A stretch of DNA of 64,000 bases from Methylobacterium sp. 77 (GTDB lineage Bacteria > Pseudomonadota > Alphaproteobacteria > Rhizobiales > Beijerinckiaceae), in contig NZ_KB910516.1 in NCBI RefSeq assembly GCF_000372825.1, forward strand, positions 2,016,011 to 2,080,010. Direction: 5' to 3'. Shown here in pieces: positions 28,100-37,745 of this stretch. The position numbers and the translations under genes are program-made. Each line of letters opens with the position of its first letter. Position 1 is the stretch's first letter. A model generated the notes under the pieces. That model was given only the letters and a program-made list of their open reading frames with translations, was not told the DNA's origin and made no database searches.

Positions 28100-29452
28100 T
28101 CAAGCGCGCCGTGTCGTCCCGCGAGGTCGTCTGCGCGGCGCCTGTGGTGCCGGCGCCGCGATTGCCTCGTCCTCCTCGCCCTCGTATTCCGCCGGTCGAG
28201 CGGGCGGGATGCGCGGGCTCGGCTTCGGCGACGGGCGGAAGCTCGGCACCGGGTCGGGGGGCGGCTCGGCGATCGCGAGAAGCGGCGCCGGTGCGGGCTC
28301 CTTTCGCGGCCGTCCGCGCGGCGCCTTCACCACGTCGGGCTTCGGATCGAAGGCGTGGGCGAGCACCTTCTTCATCACGCCCGGCAACGGCTCGTCATCG
28401 AGGTCGCGACGGGGCGTGAATCGCAGGCCGGCGGGAGCCCTCGTGCCGAGGCCGACGCGGGCGACGAAGACGGTCAGTTCCAGTGGAAAATGGGTGAAGA
28501 CGTGGCGGACGACGCCCGGCAGGCGCTTCCAGCGCGCGTCGAGGGGAGCGTCGAGGAGAGCCTGGGCGACGTCGTAGCCGCTCTCCCATGCGCTGGTCGG
28601 CGGCTCGGCCATGGCTCCGAGCAATCCTTCCGGCGGACGTGTCCGCAACAGCACCGCCTCGTCGCCGCTGCGGATCGCCACGAAAGCCGCGCCGCGGCGC
28701 TCGACGCCCTTCGCCTTCTTGATCTTGCGCGGAAACGTCTCCTGCATCCCGATCGCTCTCGCCGCGCACGGCGCCATCCACGGACAGAGCGCGCAGGCCG
28801 GCCGTTTCGGGGTGCAGATCGTGGAGCCGAGATCCATCAGGCTCTGCGCAAAATCGCCGGGCCGCTCCACCGGCACCAGAGCTTGGGTCAATCGTCGGAT
28901 GTCCGGCCGGGCTGCCGGGATCGGGGTCTCGATGGCGAAGAGCCGCGTCATCACCCGCTCGACATTGCCGTCCACCGCCGCTTCCTGCCGGTCGAAGGCG
29001 ATGGCGGCGATGGCGCCGGCCGTATAGGCGCCGATGCCGGGCAGCTTGCGCAGGCCGTCGAGCGTATCGGGAAAGGCACCGGCCTCGGCGATCACCTTGG
29101 CGCAGGCATGGAGATTTCGGGCGCGGGAATAATAGCCGAGCCCGGCCCAGGCCGACATCACGCTCTCCTCCGGTGCCGCCGCCAGGATTTCGACGGTGGG
29201 GAAGCGTTCGAGGAAGCGCTGGAAATAGGGTTTGACCGCCGCGATGGTGGTCTGCTGCAGCATCACTTCGGACAGCCAGACCCGGTAGGGGTCAGGTGTC
29301 TCGCCCGGCAGGGCGCGCCAGGGCAGGACACGGCGATGCCGGTCGTACCAGGTGAGGAGATCGGCGGCCTGCGGCCGGGGATCGGAGGTGGCGGACGCGC
29401 GCATCAGGGGCCGTCCATAAAGGCGCGGCATCGCCGATGGAAGCGCAGGCAT
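28100..29452 (-). CDS. mutY: A/G-specific adenine DNA glycosylase with Pro-rich AT-hook tail
   Basis: This 450-residue enzyme removes adenine mispaired with 8-oxoguanine. The HhH region (LRKLPGIGAYTAGAIAAIAF) includes the catalytic Asp in VDGNVERV. The 4Fe-4S cluster cysteines are spaced C-x6-C-x2-C-x5-C in CTPKRPACALCPWMAPC. A NUDIX-like domain that reads the oxidised base follows. The last ~90 residues are unusual: PRGRPRK (residues 378-384) is a classic AT-hook, followed by a Pro-rich tail. ATG 29452 or 29404 (MRASATSD) may be the start. It converges on ccrM, as in other Rhizobiales. Confidence 0.92.
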   Translation of the reverse strand: MPALPSAMPRLYGRPLMRASATSDPRPQAADLLTWYDRHRRVLPWRALPGETPDPYRVWLSEVMLQQTTIAAVKPYFQRFLERFPTVEILAAAPEESVMSAWAGLGYYSRARNLHACAKVIAEAGAFPDTLDGLRKLPGIGAYTAGAIAAIAFDRQEAAVDGNVERVMTRLFAIETPIPAARPDIRRLTQALVPVERPGDFAQSLMDLGSTICTPKRPACALCPWMAPCAARAIGMQETFPRKIKKAKGVERRGAAFVAIRSGDEAVLLRTRPPEGLLGAMAEPPTSAWESGYDVAQALLDAPLDARWKRLPGVVRHVFTHFPLELTVFVARVGLGTRAPAGLRFTPRRDLDDEPLPGVMKKVLAHAFDPKPDVVKAPRGRPRKEPAPAPLLAIAEPPPDPVPSFRPSPKPSPRIPPARPAEYEGEEDEAIAAPAPQAPRRRPRGTTRRA

Positions 29453-29565
29453 CCGGTTCGGGCGAAAAGCCCTTTTCGAAAATGCTGCTTCGGTCCTCCA
29501 TCGCTCGACCTCAGGTTGCGGGCGTGATAGGCGAAGCTTGGCTGTTAGATACCCGAGTCGTCCCG

Positions 29566-29856
29566 ATGTCCCTCACCATTCAAGACCGCATCCTGATCGA
29601 GACGAGGATCGGCAACGAGGCCCCCAGCGTCGGCCTCGCCTATGCCCTGTGGTTCTTCCTCGGGATCGTTTCCGCGCATCGCTTCTATCTCGGCCGGCCG
29701 GGGACGGCGATCCTGCAGATCGTTTCCTACCTCTTTCTGGTCGGCTTCATCTGGCTTCTGATCGACGCGTTCCTGATACCCGCCATGGTGCGGGGCAAGC
29801 AGGGAGAGCTGCGCGACCGTTTTACCGCCCAGGCCACGGCCATGGGATCGGCCTGA
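29566..29856 (+). CDS. TM2-domain membrane protein
   Basis: This 96-residue protein has the TM2 pattern: a first helix YALWFFLGIVSAHRFYLG, with the HRFYLG turn in place of the usual DRFYLG, and a second helix ILQIVSYLFLVGFIWLLIDAF. The start MSLTIQDRILIE was preferred; the longer in-frame region overlaps mutY upstream. TM2 proteins are common, small and of unclear function. It is divergent from mutY and lies 76 bases before the DUF721 gene, so it may share that operon. Confidence 0.78.
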   Translation: MSLTIQDRILIETRIGNEAPSVGLAYALWFFLGIVSAHRFYLGRPGTAILQIVSYLFLVGFIWLLIDAFLIPAMVRGKQGELRDRFTAQATAMGSA

Positions 29857-29932
29857 CGCTTCAGGCCGCGGCAACCGCATGGTAGCGTGAGGCTCGGCTG
29901 TCCCGAGGCATCGCAGGGTCGCATCCACCATC

Positions 29933-30424
29933 ATGGCCCGCATCAAACCCCTCGCCGAACTGATCGAAACCTGCATCGGCCCGGCCTTCGCCGCGCAGGG
30001 GTTCGCCTCCACCGATATCCTGGCGGCGTGGCCCGATATCGTCGGCGAGCGTCTTGCCCGGTTCTGCCAGCCCTCGAAGCTCGAATGGCCGCGCCGTGCC
30101 CGGCGCGAGGAGCAGGGTCGGCCGGACCCCGGGACCCTGGTGGTGCGGGTGGAAGGCGTCTTCGCCCTGGAATTGCAGCATCTGGCGCCCGTGGTGATCC
30201 AGCGCATCAACGCCCATTACGGCTGGGCCTGCATCGGCAAGCTGGTCCTGAAACAGGGGCGCGTCCATCAGGTCGTGCGGAAGCGGGTGGCTCCGCCCCT
30301 CGATCCCGCCAAGCGCGGCGAAGTGGCCCTGGCCGTCTCCGCGATCGATGACGACGCCTTGCGGGATGCCCTCGATCGGCTCGGCGTGGCGATCGTCTCG
30401 TCGGCGCCTCCCGGTTCCGCCTGA
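29933..30424 (+). CDS. DUF721 (DciA-like) protein
   Basis: A 163-residue protein beginning MARIKPLAELIETCIGPAFAAQGF, with DILAAWPDIVGERLARFCQPSKLEW. A conserved strand (LVVRVEGVFALELQHLAPVVIQRINAHYG) completes the DUF721 fold. The family includes DciA, which helps load the replicative helicase DnaB in bacteria lacking DnaC; this longer alphaproteobacterial form is only presumed to do so. In Rhizobiales it usually lies between mutY and dsbA, as it does here. Confidence 0.75.
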   Translation: MARIKPLAELIETCIGPAFAAQGFASTDILAAWPDIVGERLARFCQPSKLEWPRRARREEQGRPDPGTLVVRVEGVFALELQHLAPVVIQRINAHYGWACIGKLVLKQGRVHQVVRKRVAPPLDPAKRGEVALAVSAIDDDALRDALDRLGVAIVSSAPPGSA

Positions 30425-30553
30425 AGCCTCCTCTCGCTCCACAGGTGCAGCGGCGCATGGAAGCGGGACCGCCTGTCCCGTCTTGTCAGATTGTCCGCGG
30501 GTCTCTACCGCAAGCCGCATGGATCGGATCTGCGAGCGGAGCCCGTCGACAGC

Positions 30554-31207
30554 ATGATCACCCGTCGCGACACCCTGAAACTCACCGGCATGGCGATCGG
30601 CGCTGCGGCGCTTCTGCCGCGGATGACCCTCGACGCCTTCGCGCAGGATGCGAACCTGGCCTCTCTGATGGAGCCGGGTCCGCTCGGCGACGTCTGGCTC
30701 GGGCCGAAGGACGCCAAGGTCACGATCATCGAATACGCTTCGATGACCTGCTCGCATTGCGCCGCGTTCCACAAGCAGACCTGGCCGGTCCTGAAAGAGC
30801 GCTACATCGATACCGGCAAGGTGCGCTTCACCCTGCGCGAGTTTCCGCTCGATCCGCTGGCCACCGCCGCCTTCATGCTGGCCCGCTGCGACGGCGATGC
30901 GAAATATTACCCGATCACCGATCTGCTCTTCGACCAGCAGCAGGCCTGGGCCTACGTGCAGAAGCCGCAATCGCCGGTGGATGCCCTGGAGCAGATGCTC
31001 CGCCAAGCCGGCTTCTCCAAGGAGAAGTTCGAGACCTGCCTCAAGGACCAGAAGCTCTACGGCGCCGTGAACGCGGTGAAGCAGAAGGGCCTGGACACTT
31101 TCAAGGTCGATTCGACCCCGACCTTCTTCATCAACGGCGAGCGCTTCAAGGGCGAGATGTCGATCGAGGGAATGGAGAAAGTCATCAAGCCGATCCTGGG
31201 AGCGTGA
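30554..31207 (+). CDS. DsbA-family thiol oxidoreductase with Tat signal
   Basis: This 217-residue exported protein begins MITRRDTLKLTGMAIGAAALLP, a twin-arginine signal. The thioredoxin-like active site is CSHC (Cys66 and Cys69) in EYASMTCSHCAAFH, and the cis-Pro loop is DSTPTFFINGERF. Such proteins catalyse or shuttle periplasmic disulfides. In many Rhizobiales the next gene is smc; here the Fo operon follows instead. The start at ATG 30554 was chosen over an extension to 30491 because the signal begins there. Confidence 0.9.
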   Translation: MITRRDTLKLTGMAIGAAALLPRMTLDAFAQDANLASLMEPGPLGDVWLGPKDAKVTIIEYASMTCSHCAAFHKQTWPVLKERYIDTGKVRFTLREFPLDPLATAAFMLARCDGDAKYYPITDLLFDQQQAWAYVQKPQSPVDALEQMLRQAGFSKEKFETCLKDQKLYGAVNAVKQKGLDTFKVDSTPTFFINGERFKGEMSIEGMEKVIKPILGA

Positions 31208-31320
31208 GAGCCGAGCTTGGCTGCTGATTGCCCCTCATGCACTGGGCACATCGCGGAAGATGAGCCAAAAGATCGGTTTTATCTAGTTTTTACAATGGGT
31301 TAGCCCGTGTCCGGCGCGCC

Positions 31321-31349
31321 TTGACACCCAAGATGGGCGAAACTATGGT
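31321..31349 (+). promoter_or_regulatory. sigma-70-type promoter of the Fo operon
   Basis: A perfect TTGACA (31321-31326) is followed after exactly 17 bases by TATGGT (31344-31349). Transcription would begin near 31356, about 58 bases before the atpI start. This is the best consensus promoter seen in the window and fits a strongly expressed operon. Confidence 0.75.
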
Positions 31350-31413
31350 GCGCCGCGCTTGCAGGAGGCTTTCCGACCTGTTCCCTCTCCTCTCGCCAAT
31401 GTGAGTTTTCGCC

Positions 31414-31827
31414 GTGAGCGGTAACGACGCAGGGGATGGGCGTGGGGACGGACGTCAGCAGAAGCCGGACGAGGACCTCTCGACAAGGCTCAAACGTCTT
31501 GAGAGGCGGATCGAGGAGAAACGGCCCGCCGCTTCGTCCGGTCCTCTGCCGCGTCCCGGCGCCTCAAGCGGGGCGTCACCCTTGGGCCAGGCGATGCGAC
31601 TCTCCACCGAGTTCATCGCCGGTGTCCTGGCGGGAGGCATTCTCGGCTGGTTATGCGATCAGTTTCTGGGGACGAAGCCCTGGGGTCTGATCGTTCTGCT
31701 CATGCTGGGCTTCGCAACCGGCGTCTATAACGTCATGCGTGTCTCGGGCTCGCTCCCGGGATCGGCCAGGAAAATCGTGGTCGAAAAGAGCGCGGACAAG
31801 AACGACCAGGATCGCGAGCGGTCCTGA
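31414..31827 (+). CDS. atpI: ATP synthase protein I
   Basis: A 137-residue protein with a charged N-terminus (EDLSTRLKRLERRIEEKR) and two hydrophobic helices (FIAGVLAGGILGWLCDQFLG, GLIVLLMLGFATGVYNVM). This is the AtpI/Atp1 layout. AtpI is thought to help assemble the c-ring. It starts at GTG 31414 without a strong ribosome site. It opens the Fo operon 82 bases before atpB and follows a consensus promoter. Confidence 0.85.
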   Translation: MSGNDAGDGRGDGRQQKPDEDLSTRLKRLERRIEEKRPAASSGPLPRPGASSGASPLGQAMRLSTEFIAGVLAGGILGWLCDQFLGTKPWGLIVLLMLGFATGVYNVMRVSGSLPGSARKIVVEKSADKNDQDRERS

Positions 31828-31908
31828 TACGTGAGCTTTGCCGCTTTCGGGCGGTCGTGGGGGAAGCGGGCATCTCGCCCGCTCGTGGACAGAAGGACGG
31901 TAGCGGCA

Positions 31909-32664
31909 ATGGCCGTAAAGATGGATCCGATCCACCAGTTCGAGCTCAAGCCGCTCGTTTCCTTCGGTCATATCGGCAACCAGGAACTCGCGTTCACGCA
32001 GTCGGCCCTGTACATGTTCGCCGCCGTCGGGATCATCGCTCTGATCACGATCGTGGCGACGTCGCAGCGTTCGGTGGTGCCGGGCCGCATGCAGTCCGTG
32101 GCCGAGGTGTTCTACGAGTTCATCGGCTCGACCCTGCGCCAATCGGCCGGGCACGGCTCCGAGCGGTTCATGCCGCTGATCTTCTCTCTCTTCATGTTCG
32201 TGCTCGTGCTGAACATGTTCGGCATGATCCCCTACGCGTTCGCCGTGACAAGCCACATCATCGTGACTTTCGCCCTGGCGTTCCTCGTGATCGGCACGGT
32301 CATCGTCTACGGCTTCATGGCCCATGGCACCAAGTTCCTGAAGGTGTTCGTGCCCTCGGGCGTGCCGGGCTGGCTGATGCCGATGATCGTGGCCATCGAG
32401 ATCGTCTCCTTCGTCTCGCGGCCGATCAGCCTCGCCGTCCGTCTCTTCGCCAACGTCCTGGCGGGCCACATCGCCCTCAAGATCTTCGCGGGCTTCGTGC
32501 CGGCGCTCCTCGCCGCTGGCGCCTGGGGTGCGATCTCGCCGCTGCCGCTGGCTCTCAGCGTGGCGGTGACGGCTCTCGAATTCCTCGTCGCCGGTCTGCA
32601 GGCCTACGTCTTCGCGACGCTTGCCTCGATCTACCTCAGCGACGCGCTTCACCCCGGCCACTAG
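31909..32664 (+). CDS. atpB: ATP synthase subunit a
   Basis: This 251-residue integral membrane subunit forms the proton half-channels of Fo. The essential arginine is Arg178 in LAVRLFANVLAGH, preceded by VSFVSRPIS. About six hydrophobic segments are visible. The start is ATG 31909 (MAVKMDPIHQF); upstream in-frame residues do not fit the family. It precedes atpE by 90 bases. Confidence 0.96.
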   Translation: MAVKMDPIHQFELKPLVSFGHIGNQELAFTQSALYMFAAVGIIALITIVATSQRSVVPGRMQSVAEVFYEFIGSTLRQSAGHGSERFMPLIFSLFMFVLVLNMFGMIPYAFAVTSHIIVTFALAFLVIGTVIVYGFMAHGTKFLKVFVPSGVPGWLMPMIVAIEIVSFVSRPISLAVRLFANVLAGHIALKIFAGFVPALLAAGAWGAISPLPLALSVAVTALEFLVAGLQAYVFATLASIYLSDALHPGH

Positions 32665-32754
32665 GCCGCGGCGATACACCCTTCCGTCCCCGGTCCGCGG
32701 TTGCGGCCGGATTTCTCTCCACGCAACGAACGAACCGACACCAGGAGCAATTTG

Positions 32755-32982
32755 ATGGATCCCTTAGCCGCTAAGTACATCGGCGCCGGTCTCGCCTGCC
32801 TCGGAATGGCGGGCGCCGCCATCGGCCTCGGCAATCTCTTCGGCCAGTTCTATGCCGGCGCACTTCGCAACCCGTCGGCCGCCGACGGCCAGCGCGGCAA
32901 CCTGCTCCTCGGCTTCGCCCTGACGGAAGCGCTCGGCATCTTCTCGCTGCTCGTCGCCCTGCTTCTCCTGTTCGCCGTCTAA
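32755..32982 (+). CDS. atpE: ATP synthase subunit c
   Basis: This 75-residue hairpin protein builds the rotor ring. The ion-binding carboxylate is Glu58 in LTEALGIF, and the polar loop is [12 protein letters not shown]. Helix 1 ([18 protein letters not shown]) has the glycine pattern of c-rings. ATG 32755 is preceded by a purine-rich AGGAGCAA. The upstream in-frame extension to 32701 was rejected. Confidence 0.97.
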   Translation: MDPLAAKYIGAGLACLGMAGAAIGLGNLFGQFYAGALRNPSAADGQRGNLLLGFALTEALGIFSLLVALLLLFAV

Positions 32983-33085
32983 GACCGGCGTTCCCGTCGA
33001 TCCGACAGCAGACCCGGACCGGGCGCCCCGATTCATCGGAGGCGCGCCCGGTCCATCACACGAATTTCTTTGAGCGAAGGACGTC

Positions 33086-33646
33086 ATGGCTCAGCCGGCC
33101 CATTCGACCGCAACGCAAGGCATCGTCGCATCGCCTGCGTCCGAACATGGCGGCGGCTTTCCGCCCTTCGAGAGCCATACTTTTCTCTCCCAGTTGATCT
33201 GGCTCGCGCTGGCCTTCGGCCTGCTCTATTACCTGATGGACAAGGTGGCCCTGCCCCGCATCCAGGCGATCCTTCACGACCGCGCCACGCGGCTGTCGTC
33301 GGATCTCGACGAAGCGCAGCGGATGAAGGCCGAGGCCGAGGCCGCCGGCGCCGCCTACGAGAAGTCGCTCGCCGACGCTCAGGCCAAGGCCCGCACCATC
33401 GCCGCTGAGACCCGCGCCGCCCTCACCGCCGAGGCCGAGACCCGTCGCAAGACGCTGGAGGCCGAACTCAACGACAAGATCGCCGCCTCCGAGGCCACGA
33501 TCCGCACCCGCACCGCCGAGGCCATGGGCAGCGTACGCTCCATCGCCGGCGAGACGGCTTCCGCCATCGTCGAGCGCCTCACCGGACAGGCTCCCGACCA
33601 GGGCAGCCTCGACACCGCGCTGAACCGCGTCGCGTTTCCGCACTGA
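33086..33646 (+). CDS. atpF': ATP synthase subunit b'
   Basis: A 186-residue stator subunit: an N-terminal soluble stretch, one membrane helix (LSQLIWLALAFGLLYYLMDKV), then a long charged coiled coil rich in Ala, Glu and Arg. The extra N-terminal tail before the helix marks it as the b' form found in photosynthetic and many alphaproteobacterial enzymes. It sits between atpE and atpF. Together b and b' form the peripheral stalk. Confidence 0.93.
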   Translation: MAQPAHSTATQGIVASPASEHGGGFPPFESHTFLSQLIWLALAFGLLYYLMDKVALPRIQAILHDRATRLSSDLDEAQRMKAEAEAAGAAYEKSLADAQAKARTIAAETRAALTAEAETRRKTLEAELNDKIAASEATIRTRTAEAMGSVRSIAGETASAIVERLTGQAPDQGSLDTALNRVAFPH

Positions 33647-33717
33647 ACCGGCGACCGCGCCAGACGTGACTGATCCGGCCCTGCCCCGCCGGACGCCAAC
33701 GAGTTAGGACGACGAGA

Positions 33718-34206
33718 ATGTTGTTGGATGCCGAGTTCTGGGTCGCCGTCGCCTTCGTCCTGTTCATGGCCGTCGTGTGGAAGGTCGGCGGCTTCGCGCA
33801 GATCACCAAGGGGCTCGACACCCGCGGTCGCCGCGTGCGCACCGAACTCGACGAGGCCCGCCGCCTGCGCGAGGAGGCTGCCACCGTCCTCGCCGACTAC
33901 AAGAAGCGCCGCGCTCAGGCCGAGTCCGAGGCCGAGGCCATCGTCGCCGGAGCCCGCGAGGAGGCCCAGCGCATCGCCGACGAGGGCCATGCCCGCCTGA
34001 ACGAGTTCATCGCCCGCCGCACCAAGTCGGCCGAGACCAAGATCGCGCAGGCCGAAGTTCAGGCCACCGCCCAAGTCCGCGCCGCCGCGGCCGACGCCGC
34101 CGTCAAGGTCTCCGAGGTGGTGCTGCGGGAGCGTCTGCAGGGCGATGCCGGCCTGTCGCTGGTCCGTTCCGGCCTCGACGAGGTCAAGGGCCGGCTTCGC
34201 GCCTGA
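33718..34206 (+). CDS. atpF: ATP synthase subunit b
   Basis: This 162-residue stator subunit has one short N-terminal membrane helix ([20 protein letters not shown]) and a long coiled coil with Ala/Arg/Glu heptads. It is the last gene of the Fo operon, 71 bases after atpF', and a terminator follows. The F1 genes are elsewhere, as is usual for Alphaproteobacteria. Confidence 0.93.
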   Translation: MLLDAEFWVAVAFVLFMAVVWKVGGFAQITKGLDTRGRRVRTELDEARRLREEAATVLADYKKRRAQAESEAEAIVAGAREEAQRIADEGHARLNEFIARRTKSAETKIAQAEVQATAQVRAAAADAAVKVSEVVLRERLQGDAGLSLVRSGLDEVKGRLRA

Positions 34207-34235
34207 GCTTCGCGTCCACGACCCATCGTTTCGAG

Positions 34236-34260
34236 AAAGCCGCCGCGAGGCGGCTTTTTT
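34236..34260 (+). terminator. intrinsic terminator of the Fo operon
   Basis: AAAGCCGCC pairs with GGCGGCTTT (34236-34244/34249-34257) around the loop GCGA, followed by more T to 34260. It lies 29 bases after the atpF stop and isolates the Fo operon from the ABC genes. Confidence 0.88.
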
Positions 34261-34370
34261 GTTGCCCGACGTGCCGCTTCACACTCGCGGGCTATGGCGC
34301 CCATCATGGTATGGCAGCACGGCATGGCAGCGCCCGTCGTCGCGCCGACGCACATGATCCATGGAATCCG

Positions 34371-35293
<923 letters not shown>

Positions 35294-35297
<4 letters not shown>

Positions 35298-36085
35298 GCG
35301 CCGCCTCGATGAACCCACTTGCGATGAATTGGCCCGCGATCCGCGCGATCTACCTCTTCGAGATGGCGCGCTTCTGGCGCACCGGGCTCCAGAGCATCGT
35401 CGCTCCGGTCATCGCCACGTCGCTCTACTTCGTCGTCTTCGGCGCGGCGATCGGCTCCCGCATGGCCTCCGTCGACGGGGTCGCCTACGGCGCCTTCATC
35501 GTGCCGGGGCTGATCATGCTGTCGTTGCTGACGCAGAGCATCGCCAACGCCTCCTTCGGCATCTACTTCCCGCGCTTTGCCGGTACGATCTACGAGATCC
35601 TGTCGGCTCCGGTCTCGCCCCTGGAGATCGTGCTCGGCTATGTCGGCGCGGCCGCCTCGAAATCCATCCTGATCGGCCTCATCATCCTCGCGACCGCCGC
35701 GCTGTTCGTGCCGTTGAGGATCGAGCATCCGTTCTGGATGGTGGCGTTCCTGCTGCTCACCGCGGTGACGTTCAGCCTGTTCGGCTTCCTCATCGGGCTC
35801 TGGGCCGATGGGTTCGAGAAGCTGCAGCTCGTGCCGCTCCTCATCGTGACGCCGCTGACCTTCCTCGGCGGCAGCTTCTATTCCATCGAGATGCTGCCAC
35901 CGTTCTGGCGGGCGGTGAGCTTCGTCAATCCGGTCGTCTATCTCATCAGCGGCTTCCGCTGGAGCTTCTTCGGCACCTCCGATGTGGGGGTCGAGATCAG
36001 CCTCGCGATGACGCTGGTGTTCCTCGCCCTCTGCCTCGGCGGCGTGACCTGGATCTTCCGCACGGGGTATCGCCTCAAGACCTGA
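35294..36085 (+). CDS. yadH: ABC-2 type permease, YadH-like
   Basis: A 263-residue polytopic protein with six hydrophobic segments. Conserved ABC-2 features are [22 protein letters not shown] and the late [17 protein letters not shown]. The four-base overlap with the ATPase gene indicates translational coupling. Together they should form a homodimeric exporter of the DrrAB/YadGH class. Substrate not inferable. Confidence 0.88.
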
Positions 36086-36109
36086 ATCGACGAATGACGA
36101 TCCTGAGGG

Positions 36110-36886
36110 TCAGGGACGCTCGTCGAGGAAGGCGAGCACGCCCTGCCGGTGCTGCTTGTCGCCGACAGCGGTGCTGTGGTCGCGATTGGGCAGTTCCAGG
36201 CTCTTCGCGTTCTGCATGAGCGCGGCCAGCGCCGGAGCCGAGCCGGCCACCGTGTCGAGGGTGCCCACCGTGACGAGGGTCGGCGCCTCGATCTGCGAGA
36301 CTTCCTCCCGCGACAGGGTCTGGCGCGAACCGCGCATGCAGGCCGCAAGCGCCCGCAAGTCGCTCTTCGTCTGTTCCGCGAAGGTGCGGAAAGCGGCCGC
36401 CGTGAGGTTCGGTGCCTTCTCGCCGGGCGGGGCTTCCAGGGCTTCGGCGATGCCGTTCGGCAATCCCCTACCCTCGACCAGATGCAGCCCGAGCCCGCCC
36501 AGAAGCACCGAGCGCACCCGTTCCGGATTGTCGAGGGCGAGATAGGCCGAGATCCGCGCGCCCATGGAATAGCCCATGATGTCGGCGCGCTCGATGCCGA
36601 GATGGTCGAGCAGGCGCCGCGCGTCCTGCGCCATGATATCGGAGCCGTAAGCCTCGGGATCGTACAGCTTCTCGCTCTCGCCATGGCCGCGGTTGTCGAG
36701 GGCGATGACCCGGCGCCCTGCCTCGGACAGGGTCCGCACCCACAGCGTGTTGACCCAGTTCACCGAGTGGTTCGAGGCGAAGCCGTGGATCAGCAGGATC
36801 GGATCGCCGCTGCCGCCCTTCGCCGGCGCGTCGATATAGGCGATGGTGGTCCCGTCGGAATCGAAGGTCTGCATCGAGCGGTCCAT
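36110..36886 (-). CDS. alpha/beta hydrolase
   Basis: A 258-residue enzyme with oxyanion segment LLIHGFASNH (residues 31-40), nucleophile Ser107 in MGYSMGARI, an acid in GTLDTVAG and catalytic His in NRDHSTAVGD. Similar sequences are annotated as generic alpha/beta-fold hydrolases. The start MDRSMQTFDSDG or MQTFDSD (36874) both fit. The longer in-frame region upstream crosses a divergent gene. The substrate is unknown. It converges on the ABC permease. Confidence 0.85.
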   Translation of the reverse strand: MDRSMQTFDSDGTTIAYIDAPAKGGSGDPILLIHGFASNHSVNWVNTLWVRTLSEAGRRVIALDNRGHGESEKLYDPEAYGSDIMAQDARRLLDHLGIERADIMGYSMGARISAYLALDNPERVRSVLLGGLGLHLVEGRGLPNGIAEALEAPPGEKAPNLTAAAFRTFAEQTKSDLRALAACMRGSRQTLSREEVSQIEAPTLVTVGTLDTVAGSAPALAALMQNAKSLELPNRDHSTAVGDKQHRQGVLAFLDERP

Positions 36887-37138
36887 GCCTTTCGAAAAAG
36901 CCGCCGTCGGTCGAGGGGCGGTCCCTATTGGCCGCCAAACTCGCCCTTGAGCGGCACAGAGGCAAGCCGGGAGTGGTCGCAGGGGTGACAAGAGTGCACT
37001 TCCCTCGTCCCACATGGGCGCGCCCGGCCTGGCCCCCCTTGCCGCCCGGCCCCTCCGGCGCGATGAACGAGGAAATCGTCGCGCGGGCGCAGCTTCGGTC
37101 GTGCGGTCATGCGTCGACCAGCGAGGATACGGACGACC

Positions 37139-37585
37139 ATGATCCAGATCGTACCCGTCGTCGTCCTCAAGCACGTCGTCCGTGCCTCGCAGCCTGACGT
37201 GTTCCGTGCCTTGACCGACCCGGCCCTCGCCAGGCGCTGGCTGGCACCGCCCGGGACGGACGCGGTGCATGCGGAGATCGACCTGCGTGTCGGCGGCGCC
37301 TTTCTGCTGCGGGGGCGGGACGCGAGCGGAGCGCTCCATAGCGTCACCGGCCGCTACGAGGAGATCCGGCGCGGCCATCACCTGCATCAGAGCTGGAACT
37401 ATGACGGGTCGAACGACCGGTTGCGGATCGGCGAGACGGTGGTCCAGACCGACCTCCTCTCCGTCGGCGACCAGGCCACGGAAGTCACCCTGACTCATCG
37501 CCGTATCGTCGACGTGGACGTTCGCAACGCCTATCGGGAGCATTGGCGCCATTGCTTCGACAGGCTTCAGGCCGCTTTGGGCTGA
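37139..37585 (+). CDS. SRPBCC / AHSA1-family protein
   Basis: This 148-residue protein fits the START-like helix-grip fold: VVRASQPDVFRALTDPALARRWLAPPG, DLRVGGAFLLRG and a C-terminal helix REHWRHCFDRLQAALG. Such proteins bind hydrophobic ligands or resemble Hsp90 activators. The start ATG 37139 (MIQIVPVV) was chosen over 37109. No partner such as an ArsR regulator is adjacent. Confidence 0.8.
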   Translation: MIQIVPVVVLKHVVRASQPDVFRALTDPALARRWLAPPGTDAVHAEIDLRVGGAFLLRGRDASGALHSVTGRYEEIRRGHHLHQSWNYDGSNDRLRIGETVVQTDLLSVGDQATEVTLTHRRIVDVDVRNAYREHWRHCFDRLQAALG

Positions 37586-37745
37586 GATCTGGCCGGATCG
37601 TCTCCCGCACATTCCTTCCCGGACGGGTTGGTCGATAACCCGATCCCGGGTCCAAGGCGGGATGCCGCTTTCCTGGTTGCGAACGATCGAGGGGCCACGG
37701 CTCGCGCCGCAGCCCCCCTTCTCGATGGTTCAGAAAGCGGAAGGC

